A DNA stretch of 64,000 nt from Alitta virens. Its lineage: Eukaryota > Annelida > Polychaeta > Phyllodocida > Nereididae. The notes beneath the pieces are model-generated. The model did not search any database and was not told where the DNA came from. It saw only the letters and a list, made by a program, of their open reading frames with translations. Shown in pieces: positions 38,101 through 46,429 of this stretch. The translations under genes and the position numbers were made by a program. The stretch covers positions 56,831,829 to 56,895,828 of the forward strand of contig OW028573.1 of assembly GCA_932294295.1 (NCBI GenBank), in the 5' to 3' direction. Each line of letters begins with the position of its first letter. Position 1 is the first letter of the stretch.

Positions 38101-40151
38101 AGATCAGAGTGGTGACTAAAAAGACAAAACAGGAAGATCTGAGTTTCATGATCAAATATGAGGGTACTTATAAGATTATTATTTTTAGTGTATTTGGGTC
38201 CAAATAACTGGAAAAGAACACAGCAATAGGACCAGGCTGTCCACCAAAGCAAGCTTGATACAGTGCTATTTAAAAATGTGTGATAATTTAGAGCTGAAAT
38301 CTGATATGCTGACAGTAACATATGAAGTCGCAGCAACTTTCTTTTTGGCTTTTTGAGCAATTACACAGCTGCCACGAAGATCCATCAAGCAGAGAAACAT
38401 AATCAAGAATCTTGCTGAAGTTCATTTGTATCCCATCAATTACCCAGGTTTGAATCATTGGGGAAGAGGGCTATTGGATAGGTGTTCTGTCGAATGCTGT
38501 TTCCAAAAGCCAAATACAATGTTGTCTTCCAGAGTAAACTTTTCATGCAATTCGCACACACAGTTCAATTAATGTGACGAGCTACGCCCTACAAGCAAGC
38601 AATTGGAGAGAAATCCACTTTGTCAGTTTGGCCTTTCATTAGTAGATTAATTTGCCCATTTGCCGAGTCTACTCGACCTGCATACATCTGTTCCAGAGTT
38701 GCTGATCTCAATGAGTAATGGCTTTTGCTTCCATTTTCAGCCACTGGGTGTCCTGACATCGAAGCGCCGCCTAACGGATATGTGGAGAGACATGGCAACA
38801 GGGCTACAGTTAGTTGCCATGGAGATGGCGGTGGAAGCTGGCAGGTACTTTGCCAGGGGAGTCAGTGGACTGGAAGGATGGAAAATTGCTCAGCAAGTGA
38901 GCTCTGCCTTTTATTTGATCTTCAAATAATTTGTTTGCCATTTTCACACTTAATGTGCTCTGATGTCCAAGTTCCATCAAAGTATTTTCCTTAGCAGGGC
39001 AGCCAATCTTATCAGACCCAAAGTCCTGTAAAACTTGCCTAACATCTCTGAGCGTATTACCTGCATAGTAAGGTCTATTCTAGGTAAAACATAAGTGGAT
39101 TTTTTTTTAGATGGTTCTGTATTATGAAAAGTGTGGACATTTTTTTTTTGGAATTGGCTTAGTAGAATTGTATGAAGTTTGTGAGTCGTAGTTAACTTCA
39201 ATCTTTTTTTTTTGTCAGATGTTGGCAGCGTCCGAGGAGTCTTCAGCGATATTTTCACATTAACGCCAGGTTAGTCATGATCACAATGAGAATAGTCTAA
39301 AACATTGCTGTCATTGGCAAGCAGACCATGAGGCATTTGTCGGACTAACATTCAAGTCTTTAATCGCGATATTTAGCAATAAGCCAACTAAATCTACAAA
39401 TGTGTGAACTAAACTTCCTTTATCGTGGCGCCATTATTGTCTACCTTCACAACATTCATGTATTTTTTCTTTCAGATATATCAATTGTGATTATTATCAT
39501 CGTTGCCATGATTATCGCTGTTGTGATATTGTTGGTTGGAGTATTTTGTCTCAGGAGGTAAGAATATTATCAAATATGAGTTCTGATGTGATTTTGAACG
39601 TGCAATATGCCTGTTGATGCTGTATGATACTGCGTTTAATGATAGTTCCCTTTACTTCCGCTAGGCGGTGGCTGCAGAACAATCAGATGCAGAATCACCA
39701 GAAGCGCCCTCTGCCGAATCCTATAGGAGACCCCAGGGAAACTGGATATATAATGAGGGATAATAAATCCCTCGGTGAGAACACTTACCCTAGGGAACAC
39801 AACTACTTCCGCACATGGGAACTACAGCGCCACCCTGCGAGGGTGGTTGTACCTAATGAACTTCCGGTTGACAACCAGGATTACTCTCGTCGTTACGTTG
39901 ACCATATTTACGAGAGTCCCACGTTCAGCAGACGAGATTTGCACGAAGATGGAACCCAGTACTTTGAATTAGACCCGGATGCCGAACCATTCTACCCTGG
40001 CGCTCCAGGGGGCCCCAGTGTCAACATGAGACCACCCCCTAACCACCCCGCCCCAATATTTCTCAATAATGTTAAACAACAAAGATGTTCATTTCCCGAA
40101 TCGACCGTATCGGACCACAAATCTTCAAACATTGGATCATTTACGTCATGA
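8110..40151 (+). CDS. Whole gene: SUEL lectin-CUB-sushi single-pass membrane protein, 8 exons, 512 aa
   Basis: Joining 8110-8197, 31159-31300, 32448-32590, 37774-38163, 38741-38896, 39219-39269, 39476-39557 and 39665-40151 gives 1539 nt, one uninterrupted frame from ATG to TGA. All seven introns are GT-AG and their phases (1,2,1,1,1,1,2) match across each junction. Domain order: signal peptide (about 1-24), SUEL galactose/rhamnose-binding lectin (about 33-123), CUB-like domain (132-254), sushi/CCP (257-304), stem (305-324), transmembrane helix (about 327-349), cytoplasmic tail (351-512). It is inferred to be a cell-surface glycan-binding receptor or adhesion protein; N-glycosylation sequons lie at N119, N176 and N303. 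The Eva-1/EVA1C family shares the SUEL-plus-TM plan but usually has two lectin domains and no CUB or sushi. I know no accepted symbol. The exon model is strong; ligand and signalling are inference. Confidence 0.92.
9500..10940 (+). mobile_element. Decayed non-LTR retrotransposon (LINE), 3' part
   Basis: Two open segments (9619-9981 and 10085-10432) are followed by a frameshifted continuation to a stop at about 10635. The second segment reads KLRTYKLFKT, then a Tyr/Leu-rich block, then LKIETGRH and RICEKC. After a frame change near 10430 it continues FVEDEIHCLIVCP. This is the conserved C-terminal region of many invertebrate LINE polyproteins, with a C-x2-C ... H-x4-C putative zinc motif. The first segment (SLHEWNAILL onward) is not assigned. 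No reverse-transcriptase core is present, so the copy is truncated or internally deleted. The 3' end is probably near the AATAAAATC at about 10917-10925. Confidence 0.7.
10085..10635 (+). pseudogene. LINE polyprotein C-terminal fragment with frameshift
   Basis: A frame from 10085 carries the PKLRTYKLFK...IETGRHH...RICEKC block and stops at 10432. One frame over, the sequence continues NFVEDEIHCLIVCPGN and on to TAG near 10633. The split of a normally continuous CxxC...HxxxxC motif by a single frame change is clear evidence of a dead copy. The role in an intact element is the C-terminal nucleic-acid-binding region after the reverse transcriptase. Confidence 0.7.
11449..11471. repeat. (GA)n plus poly-G run
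   Basis: GAGAGAGAGAGA followed by eleven G. Confidence 0.9.
14461..14596. mobile_element. Palindromic MITE, copy 1 (136 bp)
   Basis: Begins TGGCCAATTGTGCCAC and ends GTGGCACATTTGGCCA; the arms are near-perfect inverted repeats of about 30 bp, continuing inward through sequence matching CGTTTTCCATG. The interior has further CATGCGTTT palindromes around an AT-rich centre. The same element lies reversed at 24652-24797. No coding capacity; no clear target duplication. Confidence 0.8.
15047..15480 (-). mobile_element. LINE 3' end, minus strand (copy 1 of family B)
   Basis: On the minus strand, about 15250-15345 reads SGGKKWNDLPGNIKEITNIN followed by GFKKQLK, the usual end of a LINE reverse-transcriptase ORF. 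A 3' UTR follows, ending in an A-rich (TAAA)n tail at about 15047-15070. The UTR (15085-15240) is nearly identical to 45500-45760, defining a repeat family. Upstream reading frames toward 15480 are broken. Confidence 0.7.
19511..19768. mobile_element. Non-autonomous hAT-like element with 8-bp target duplication
   Basis: The ends AGAGGGGCGTCGATT and AATCAACGCCCCTG are inverted repeats, and the 8-mer TTCTGTGC is repeated exactly at 19503-19510 and 19769-19776. An 8-bp duplication and CAGGGGCG-type ends fit the hAT superfamily. A poly-G run (about 19697-19710) and a poly-C run (about 19742-19752), each flanked by matching TTCAG/CTGAA, form a G/C hairpin near the right end. No transposase frame is present at 258 bp. 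Confidence 0.72.
20149..20177. repeat. (CTC)n/(CTG)n microsatellite
   Basis: Four to five CTC units run into five to six CTG units. Confidence 0.9.
20588..20880. repeat. Polypyrimidine-rich tract
   Basis: Almost 300 bases dominated by C and T with CTTCTCTTTTCTTCTCTT-like runs. The long open frame across it is a by-product of low complexity. Confidence 0.7.
24652..24797. mobile_element. Palindromic MITE, copy 2 (146 bp), inverted relative to copy 1
   Basis: Reads TGGCCAAATGTGCCACGTGC at one end and CACGTGGCACAATTGGCCA at the other. Its reverse complement aligns along its length with 14461-14596, differing by small indels near the centre and one short internal segment. The arms extend by TACA/TGTA (24648-24651, 24798-24801), so this copy may show the true ends or a palindromic target. 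No coding capacity. Confidence 0.8.
27986..27996 (-). promoter_or_regulatory. CTCF-like core in intron 1
   Basis: The minus strand reads CAGGTGGCGCT, an exact match to YAGRKGGCRCY. Motif match only. Confidence 0.3.
30643..30692 (-). pseudogene. tRNA-Ile(AAT)-like fossil
   Basis: The minus strand reads AGCGTCGTGCTAATAACGCG and then GTTCGATCCCCATACTGACCA. This matches the anticodon arm (loop with AAT), the T-arm B box (GTTCGATCC) and a 3' acceptor plus CCA-like end of eukaryotic tRNA-Ile. The 5' half (D arm and A box) is not recognisable, so it cannot be a working tRNA. It is a pseudogene or the head of a tRNA-derived SINE. Confidence 0.6.
31159..31300 (+). CDS. Exon 2: N-terminal half of the SUEL lectin domain
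   Basis: Residues 30-76, preceded by a pyrimidine-rich acceptor ending TTGCAG and followed by GTATTG. It holds the first four cysteines of the SUEL fold (C35, C44, C65, C75) and the hallmark YGR triplet at 57-59, which contacts sugar in rhamnose-binding lectins. The spacing CE-x7-HC, YGR, then EC-x9-C matches the first half of the family. It enters in phase 1 and leaves in phase 2, so the lectin domain is split by an internal intron. Confidence 0.93.
32448..32590 (+). CDS. Exon 3: C-terminal half of the SUEL lectin domain
   Basis: Residues 77-124. The acceptor is TTACAG at 32442-32447 and the donor GTAGGA starts at 32591. It supplies the last four cysteines (C87, C93, C108, C122), completing the eight-Cys SUEL set, and the conserved ending YLRANYTC. 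The DPC motif common in rhamnose-binding lectins is GSC here (106-108), so sugar preference may differ from fish-egg lectins. N119 is an N-Y-T sequon. Exit phase is 1, so exons 2 and 3 together form a phase 1-1 module. Confidence 0.93.
33520..33582. repeat. 63-nt near-perfect hairpin in intron 3
   Basis: Arms CCATAAGAAAGTCACTATAA (33520 onward) and its complement ending at 33582 pair over 22 bp. After one C/C mismatch a further 5 bp pair, closing a 7-nt loop (AAGTATG). CATTT occurs on both sides (33513-33517 and 33583-33587). The size suits a microRNA precursor, but near-perfect arms are more like a small inverted-repeat insertion. Confidence 0.8.
35914..35941 (+). promoter_or_regulatory. YY1-like motif plus palindromic E-box in intron 3
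   Basis: AAAATGGCGGC (35914-35924) and TCACGTGA (35934-35941) lie close together, a pairing typical of transcription start regions. No exon is recognised next to it. Confidence 0.3.
36466..36476 (-). promoter_or_regulatory. CTCF-like core in intron 3
   Basis: The minus strand reads CAGATGGCGCC, matching the AGATGGCGC form seen in several invertebrates. Motif match only. Confidence 0.3.
37774..38163 (+). CDS. Exon 4: CUB-like domain
   Basis: Residues 125-254 in a single 390-nt exon. The acceptor is TTACAG and the donor GTACTT starts at 38164; both flanking introns are phase 1. The CUB-like signature is the CPWHIQAAKGQKINITLFDF stretch (163-182), which fits the C-x-W-x-I-x(2,3)-G-Q-x-I-x-L-x-F-x-D-F core. 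Six cysteines are visible (132, 133, 158, 163, 198, 216), with an adjacent CC pair that is atypical of simple CUB domains. N176 is a sequon. The module resembles a CUB-like domain found next to SUEL lectins in other bilaterian orphan proteins; the CUB assignment is probable, not certain. Confidence 0.9.
38741..38896 (+). CDS. Exon 5: sushi (CCP) domain
   Basis: Residues 255-306 in one phase 1-1 exon (acceptor TTTCAG, donor GTGAGC from 38897). It opens with GCPDIEAPPNG, the usual sushi start, and has four cysteines (258, 280, 292, 304), the conserved tryptophan (W297) before the last Cys, and a final NC. Sushi domains mediate protein contacts in complement regulators and adhesion receptors. 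N303-C-S is a possible rare sequon. At about 48 residues it is slightly short for the family (about 55-60). Confidence 0.9.
39219..39269 (+). CDS. Exon 6: juxtamembrane stem
   Basis: A 51-nt phase 1-1 exon encoding residues 307-323, a short spacer (NVGSVRGVFSDIFTLTP) between the sushi domain and the membrane. The acceptor is TTGTCAG behind a T-rich tract and the donor GTTAGT starts at 39270. Because it is symmetrical, skipping it would keep the frame and only shorten the stem, so it could be alternatively spliced. The call rests on frame and phase fit with both neighbours. Confidence 0.82.
39476..39557 (+). CDS. Exon 7: transmembrane helix
   Basis: Residues 324-350. After an acidic D324 comes an unbroken hydrophobic run of about 23 residues (roughly 327-349, Ile/Val/Leu rich), then RR, a normal stop-transfer signal for a type I protein. 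The acceptor is TTTCAG and the donor GTAAGA starts at 39558, phase 2. There is no GPI-type hydrophobic end, since the frame continues into a long tail exon. Confidence 0.9.
39665..40151 (+). CDS. Exon 8: tyrosine-rich cytoplasmic tail and stop
   Basis: Residues 351-512 and TGA at 40149-40151; acceptor CCGCTAG at 39658-39664. The tail has no recognisable enzyme domain and looks disordered, rich in Pro, Asn and Arg. It has eight tyrosines (379, 392, 398, 424, 428, 433, 450, 461). IYESP at 432-436 fits a YxxP SH2-docking site and YFEL at 450 a YxxL-type site. Proline-rich stretches (RPLPNP near 365-370, RPPPNHPAP later) could bind SH3 or WW domains. Signalling through tyrosine phosphorylation is inference. 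The end (SFTS) is not a standard PDZ ligand. Confidence 0.9.
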
Positions 40152-41090
40152 TTGCAGGACAACAAATAGTTACGACGTCACTAAAATGTGATGAGGAGTT
40201 TAGATATTTTGTGTTTAGCATCCTAAAAGGATACCCAACATTCCAGAGTCATATATCTATTATCTACCCGTTGCCAACTATATTCACCCACAGTTTTGTC
40301 TCATTTAAGTGATGTTAAACAAGCCTAAAATGCACTGCTTTTGTACAGTAAAAGCTATTTTTGTACATTCGCGCGTTGATTCTCCTGTGCCATCTAGCGT
40401 GTATTGGATACATTAGATTGGATTACGTTTGTGACGTCACAACGTCGTGGCCGTAAAACGCTGCGTTATGACGTTGAGTTCTATTCCTGGAAGTTGTGCC
40501 TTTGCTGTCATGCGACCGGATATGATAAGATGTATTGTTTGTGAATTAATATAAAACACAGAGCAAGGAAGTATTTATTGATCATGTGTACGTCCTATTG
40601 TTGAATATGTCCATTCCGTATTTCCATATTTCCAAGTTTCCAGGTCATACTGGTTAAAACTGAGAGACTGTTGCCAATTATTATGCTGAATCAATGACCT
40701 TCTCAAATGTTATATTTTAAGAAGTTGACATTTAAATTATGCCTGTAGACTAGTTCAACTCTTTTCAACAGAATTACGTTAATTTTGCGTTTAATGTTTG
40801 CTTGAAGAGTCTAATTATTTAATAATATTGCACTATTATCATAAAAGTGATAAAATCGTTATTTTTTTTCATTTCATCTTTTGTTAAAAGTGTCATTTCT
40901 TGAAGTCCATATCAAACGTGTATGATTATGAACAAATAACAACAGAATAGATGTATTCCCATGCTGTGACTATATTTGTTACATTCCATTGCATAATCTT
41001 GAAGGAATGAGTCATTTGTGATGAAATATAATTTGTATCATAGTCAAAAGACACGATATATTTATGACTGCTTGATGATTGCATATTAAA
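40152..41090 (+). other. 3' UTR of the lectin-CUB-sushi gene (candidate ATTAAA at 41085)
   Basis: AT-rich non-coding sequence follows the stop codon. I see no AATAAA in the first kilobase; the ATTAAA variant at 41085-41090 is the best poly(A) signal. ACGTCA-type motifs occur at about 40170-40180 and 40430-40480. Extent is uncertain. Confidence 0.4.
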
Positions 41091-41364
41091 AATGCCATAT
41101 GAAAAAGGTTGTTTATTTATTCATGTGTTGGAGGGACGTTGAAATATGATTTAATATATATAAATATATTCAGAACCTCACAATTAGGACCACATCGATT
41201 TTAAGACCACTTTGATCAATTATGCGATTCCCAAGTAGCAATACGACTGACCTAGAATTCTCGCTGTGAGTGAGAAATTGTCCGTGATACTCTTCAATAT
41301 GGCGGAAAATATGATACCATGTGAGTCATATACTAATTAATTAAGGATGGTTCACTTAGTCTTT

Positions 41365-41400
41365 CCTTGGAAGAAATATACATGTATATTTCTTCCAAGG
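41365..41400. repeat. 36-bp perfect palindrome flanked by TCTTT direct repeats
   Basis: From CCTTGGAAGAAATATA to TATATTTCTTCCAAGG around a central CATG, every base is self-complementary with no loop. TCTTT is repeated exactly at 41360-41364 and 41401-41405, like a 5-bp target-site duplication. Confidence 0.9.
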
Positions 41401-42279
41401 TCTTTCTGTCATAGGATGTGACTATGTTACTAAAAAAACATTGTTTTGGCTTTATGAGATATATGTTTGATTCTTGCAGTGGGATATCTCCCCATTTGAA
41501 CTAAAACTAATTCAGCAGTTGGAAAAAAAGATATTTATCTACCCAGGCGTACACCCTTGTCCATTCTGCATTGGGTCAAAAATATTTCTGAGTCCGACAG
41601 TTTAAATTGAACTAAAAGACAGACCATTTGTCATACTTCTGTTTAGAAATATACTCTTCGTTTTGATGGGGATTTATTAACTTTAATGGACTGAATGCAG
41701 TTTAGGATCTAGAAAAGCAAATGTTGGAAAAATAGATTAACTATAAAAACAAGGTATGTTAAAAAAATTAATATTTTGATAACTATAAAATCATATCAGA
41801 GGTATGCTGTCAAGACAAAATAAGTTTAAAATCTCAATAACCTCTGCTGCATAAAAATGCTCTCTGGCATACCCTGTATCACAGACCTGCATAACAGTGC
41901 TAACATAATAGAAATTTTACCCTTGGCATAAACATTCTACGAAGGTATTGCAGTAACTTTGGTCAGGCGGGCTGTCTGACGGCGGGCAGGCTGAAGGGCA
42001 GGCGGCACACTTTGTTTCTGGAATATAACTCAACGCTGTTGCATGTACTCTGATACGATTTGGTATTTATTAATAGTCTAATTGACATATCTGAACCATG
42101 TTTTGAATTTTTTTTTTTTTTTTTTGCGTTTCTGGAGCGGAACTCTAAAACTACTGCACTAAGTGCCTAAAACTTTGTCATGATAGCACATGATATGTCT
42201 AAAATGGCATGGTTGTGCCTTTTGGGGTTTTTATGGCCATAAATAATACAGAATTATGATATTTTCTCAAACGTCATTA

Positions 42280-42880
42280 TCTCAACTACCTAAATACACG
42301 CTATTCAGCTGTAAAGATGTCTAAATTATAGTAATTTTACTTTCAAAAGTTCATTTTGACATTTCACACATATTTGTAGAGGAAAATATGAAAAAAACTA
42401 TTTGCTGAAAATTGTGTTGTTTGCGCCTTCCCCAAACCCTGGTTCTCTTTTTACAATAATATCCATAAAACTTTAGAAAATAGAAGTGTATATGTGTACC
42501 TTTTTTAATTTGATACCATTTATTATCATATTCTTTGTATATATAAAACATATAATTAGCTGAAAATGTGGGAAATTCATATTTTCCTAAACCTCTCCGT
42601 CTCAACTACCATTATGCCTACACACATAAATTTTGCTTTTGAAAATATAAATCTCATAGTACTTTCACCATCAAAACTTTAATCTGACATTATATCATAC
42701 TTGTTCATCGTACTGGAAAATGTTAAAAGTGTGTTGTTTGCTACATTTCCTAAACCATGGACTGCATGTTTACAATAATACCATAGAATTAGAGAAATAA
42801 AGTGTATATGTTCCACAGTTTCATAACTTTATAGTCATACGTCATACTCTTTGTATATAAGACATCATATTTATGGAAAA
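42280..42880. repeat. Two diverged tandem copies of an about 317-bp repeat
   Basis: Matching landmarks recur about 317-319 bp apart: CTCAACTACC at about 42282 and 42601; TGTTGTTTGC...CTAAACC/CAAACC at about 42416 and 42734; TTTACAATAATA then AGTGTATATG at about 42452-42494 and 42770-42811. Copies are heavily diverged. Confidence 0.65.
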
Positions 42881-43302
42881 AAAATAATTTTGGCAAAGAA
42901 AATATGATAATTTTGTCTTTTGCCGACCTACAGTCTGTGCAATGGTGTATTCCCAAATGTTAATGTAATTTTAGTCATTTTGGGCGACCATGAAAAAGTA
43001 AGGTCTATTGTAAAGAATACACTCAGGGCAATATTTCATGTCTTAAATTTTAATAATTTGCCGAGGGTGCGCTGCTGTGGCAGCCTATGTTTCATTTAGT
43101 AATGATGACGGTGGGTATACTAATTTTACCTATATACTTGGTACTCTGAATATTAACGCTTAACGTTTAAAGTCAATCACTAATACCCTTTAAATCCAAT
43201 AATATGTTCCAATTAACAACTTTTTTCTTTCTTGCCATAATGCATGGCCTGGCTGCTTAGAGATTTAACGCTGCAGGAAAGAGGTCCGGTGTGTTAGGAC
43301 AG

Positions 43303-43318
43303 ACAGACAGACAGACAC
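43303..43318. repeat. (ACAG)n microsatellite
   Basis: Four ACAG units followed by CACTTTATTTTGATCC, an arrangement seen at retroposon 3' ends. Confidence 0.85.
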
Positions 43319-43635
43319 TTTATTTTGATCCGATGACATGAGAGGAAAAGACATATAGATTAATTGAATTAGATTCAAGGAAACAATTCAATCATTTAAG
43401 TGTAATGTTCTGACAAACTTTGAAAACGTGGACTCCCAAAAACATCACTGAATTATTTCAAATTACACTTCCCATCGATATTATCGAAATATATATTTTT
43501 TCATTTCATATGTGAAGTAGTGAGGTAACAATGATGTTCAAATTTAAAGCAAAATTTATAGTTCTGCAGTGCACATAGATCTTTAATTTCTAACACAAAC
43601 AAAATAGAGGCAATATTTATATTCTCTGTAAAGTA

Positions 43636-43652
43636 AAGTAGTAGTAGTAGTA
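43636..43652. repeat. (AGT)n microsatellite at a LINE 3' end
   Basis: Five to six AGT units directly before ACATTTTATTTAAAGT, the 3' terminus (in reverse complement) of the minus-strand LINE. Confidence 0.85.
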
Positions 43653-45130
43653 GTAACATTTTATTTAAAGTTGTTTTAAATCGCGGTGTCACATTCAATG
43701 TACAATACAAAATATATGACCCAAGCCGAAGCTTCTGTACGTCATATTAGGAACAATAATATACAGTTTGGAAAGTATAAGTATAGAATTAATCTATAAA
43801 ACAAATCTATTCTACAGTATAGTATATATAATAATAATAATAGCACACATATAAAGCACTCCATCGTACAATTCAGCACCTTAGAGGAAATAAAGATTGC
43901 ACAAATGATTCTTAAATATTTCAATGCACAAATTTTGACAAGATTAGTCTGTCACATCTACATTTATAAAAAATTCATATTCGTATTATTTTGAGAATTC
44001 AGCCAGCTAGTTACAGCGGATTTGAAGCTACTGGGTGATACTTTGCTTCTGATGTTACTTGGTATATACATCCACAATTTACTTCCATAATACCGAAAAC
44101 TATTTTTGCCATATGTCTTCCCTATCTGAAAAAAGTTCCTGTAAGTAAGTGGGGGCCGTTTTACTCTTTATTTTGTACATTTGTATAGCCACTGATTTTA
44201 TGCATCTTTGGGTGATTGTTAACTTATTAGCTTCTCGACATAGTTCTTCATACGGCATTATATTTGATTTTCAACAAATCTTAGCACTCTTTTGTTCATA
44301 TTTTCGAGTTTATCCATGTTTAATTTGCCAGTGAACATCCAGACTAGAGGACAATAGTTAAAGTTGCTACCTATATAACTATTATATAAAGTGTTTTTAC
44401 ATTGTTTATCAAAATAGTGTTTTATTCTTTTTCAGACATTGATTTGCTTACTTGTCTGATAACAGATATCATCTATGTGAATCTTGAAGTTTAGTTTGCT
44501 ATCGATATCTATGCCTAAAACATTTATGGATGAGGATGACTTAATAAATTTATCGTTTATTCTTAAGGTTTGGTTGTTAGTTTTGTCCTGTTTGGCTGTC
44601 ATGTAGTTTGCTTGGAACCATTCCATGGCAATTACACAATCATCTTCCAGGGTTTTTGTGACTTCACTTAAATTAGAGCTAATATAAGAAAGTATATTGT
44701 CATCGGCATAGTTATAGGTCTTTGATCCTATATTCAAGTACAGGAAATCGTTTATAAAGATGTTGGATAACAAGGGGCCGAGTATAGACCCTTGTGGGAC
44801 GCCCTTAATGTTTGTTACCCATTCTGAGAAAGTATCACCTATTTTGACGCGTTGCAATCTTTCTATTAGGTAAGATTTGATCATTTCACATGCATTCATG
44901 CTAAAGCCATATGCATAAAGTTTGGTAATTAATAGGCCATGAGACATACAGTCAAATCCTTTTGATAGATCAATTGCTACTATCCCTTTTTTTTTTGGTC
45001 ATTATCTAATGCGTTTCTGCAGTCCTCTGTCATTCTTACTAATATGTCTTGAAAACGTTGGCGGATGCCTTATAACCATAAGCCCAGTTGCGTCATAAAT
45101 GTATAATTAAGTATTTTTTCCAGTAAAGCT
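43650..45130 (-). mobile_element. Decayed LINE with reverse-transcriptase domain, minus strand
   Basis: Minus-strand translation from about 45060 gives RFQDILVRMTEDCRNALDND, then GIVAIDLSKGFDCMSHGLL (motif A with the catalytic Asp), GVPQGSILGPLLSNIFINDF (motif B) and YADD (motif C). The open segment is 44432-44947. The frame then breaks and resumes as NFNYCPLVWMFTGK, PYEELCREANKLTITQR and YGKNSFRYYGSKLWMYIPSN in other frames, the expected C-terminal order. At least three frame breaks show it is dead, although the catalytic YADD is intact. The 3' end abuts an (AGT)n run at 43636-43652. The pattern resembles the Jockey/CR1 group; the clade is not certain. Confidence 0.8.
44432..44985 (-). pseudogene. 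Reverse-transcriptase core of the dead LINE
   Basis: The best preserved coding block of the element: motif A (AIDLSKGFD), the GVPQGSILGP motif, YADD and the downstream LGIDIDSKLNFKIHI block typical of LINE thumb regions. It ends at a TGA after KQINV, where homologues continue. Upstream, a run of A on the minus strand (T run at 44988-44998 on the plus strand) is a likely frame break. It would copy element RNA into DNA at the target site if intact. Confidence 0.8.
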
Positions 45131-45477
45131 TTTTGGAGTAAACTGTATTCAGAATCAAACAAAATAAAATATAACAATGTTAATACAATGAAAAAGCTAT
45201 AAGAAAATAAATTATATTGTCTCAATCCCACCCAATCTACAGCCCCAAATCACAGTGCCGTTAACTTCCACCAAAATAAAAATGGATGGCAACACATTTG
45301 CTTATATTTGAGCAAAAGAAACAGATCTACATTGACAAACAACAACCTCAAATCAGACATGCCAAAACCTTCTAAAAATGACCAAATTCCAGCCTGTGCT
45401 ATGGAAATAGGACTAGATGGTACACCTGTATATATGGTGATGTCAATTAGCAGATCAACATAATCTATTTCATTTTA

Positions 45478-45765
45478 TTTATTTATTAAATATATTAAAG
45501 CGTTAAATTGCTCAGTGCAAACAGTTTTTCAGCAATGCCCTTTACATATGTACAAATTAAAAGATTTTACAAAAATGCATTGACAAGTACAAATTAAAAG
45601 ATTTTACAAGTACAAATTAAACGATTTTACAAAAATGCATTGACAAGTACAAATTATAAGGTTTTTACAAAAATGCATTGACAATAAAAACCGCAGTAAT
45701 AAATTAAAATTTATAACAGTGTAAAAACATTCATAAGGATAAAATATTATATCTGTAACTATCAA
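45478..45765 (-). mobile_element. LINE 3' UTR, minus strand (copy 2 of family B), internally duplicated
   Basis: Shares GTTAAATTGCTCAGTGCAAA, CAGCAATGCCCTTTACATA and AAAACCGCAGTAATAAAT with copy 1, in the same orientation and order, and the same A-rich tail in reverse complement. Unlike copy 1, the ACAAATTA-(A/T)-AAGATTTTACAAAAATGCATTGACAA segment is repeated about three times between 45552 and 45680. It is 5'-truncated, as is typical of LINE insertion. Confidence 0.7.
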
Positions 45766-46429
45766 TTGGTGTCTTTTGCAAAAAAACATTGCCTGAATAC
45801 AAACTTGGTGTAAAATCATTAATTACACCACTGCAAATCCAATACAATTAACACTACATGTATGTATTAGGCAGACCCATGATCATCTTTTTATACAAGT
45901 ATTCCTTGATTGTGAGGATGACCAATGATAAGAATCGCAAATTAAAAACTGTTTCGAACGGAAGCAAGTGTGACGGCCTGCCAATATATAATAAATAAGC
46001 ATTCTATGGTAAAAAAAAGTGTAACAGTACTTCACAGGAAAGCTGGTTATTTATGGCAAGAAAGCAGGCCGTTATATATAGTTTAGACTTTTACTTGTAG
46101 ACCAAGTCAATACCTTGGTAAGGTTTTGTGTAATTATAGTAGCCAGCAAGTGACCTTGAAATCTACAGAAAATGTGTATCCTCGGAAAAATATAGTAGTT
46201 ATTTAGGTGAAAAGTTGTGCGGGTGGGTGGATGGTGGGCACACTTCGTTTCTGGAACAGAACTCCAACACACTTGTACCCTACATTGATATGATTTAGCA
46301 CTAGTTGTGCCTTTTTATAGTCTGAATTGGGAATAAAAATGAGTTTCTGGAGAGCAAAACTCAACACTATTGCGCCTACATGCTTAAACCATTTTCCCAA
46401 ACCCACACTATGCTATTATTATTATTATT

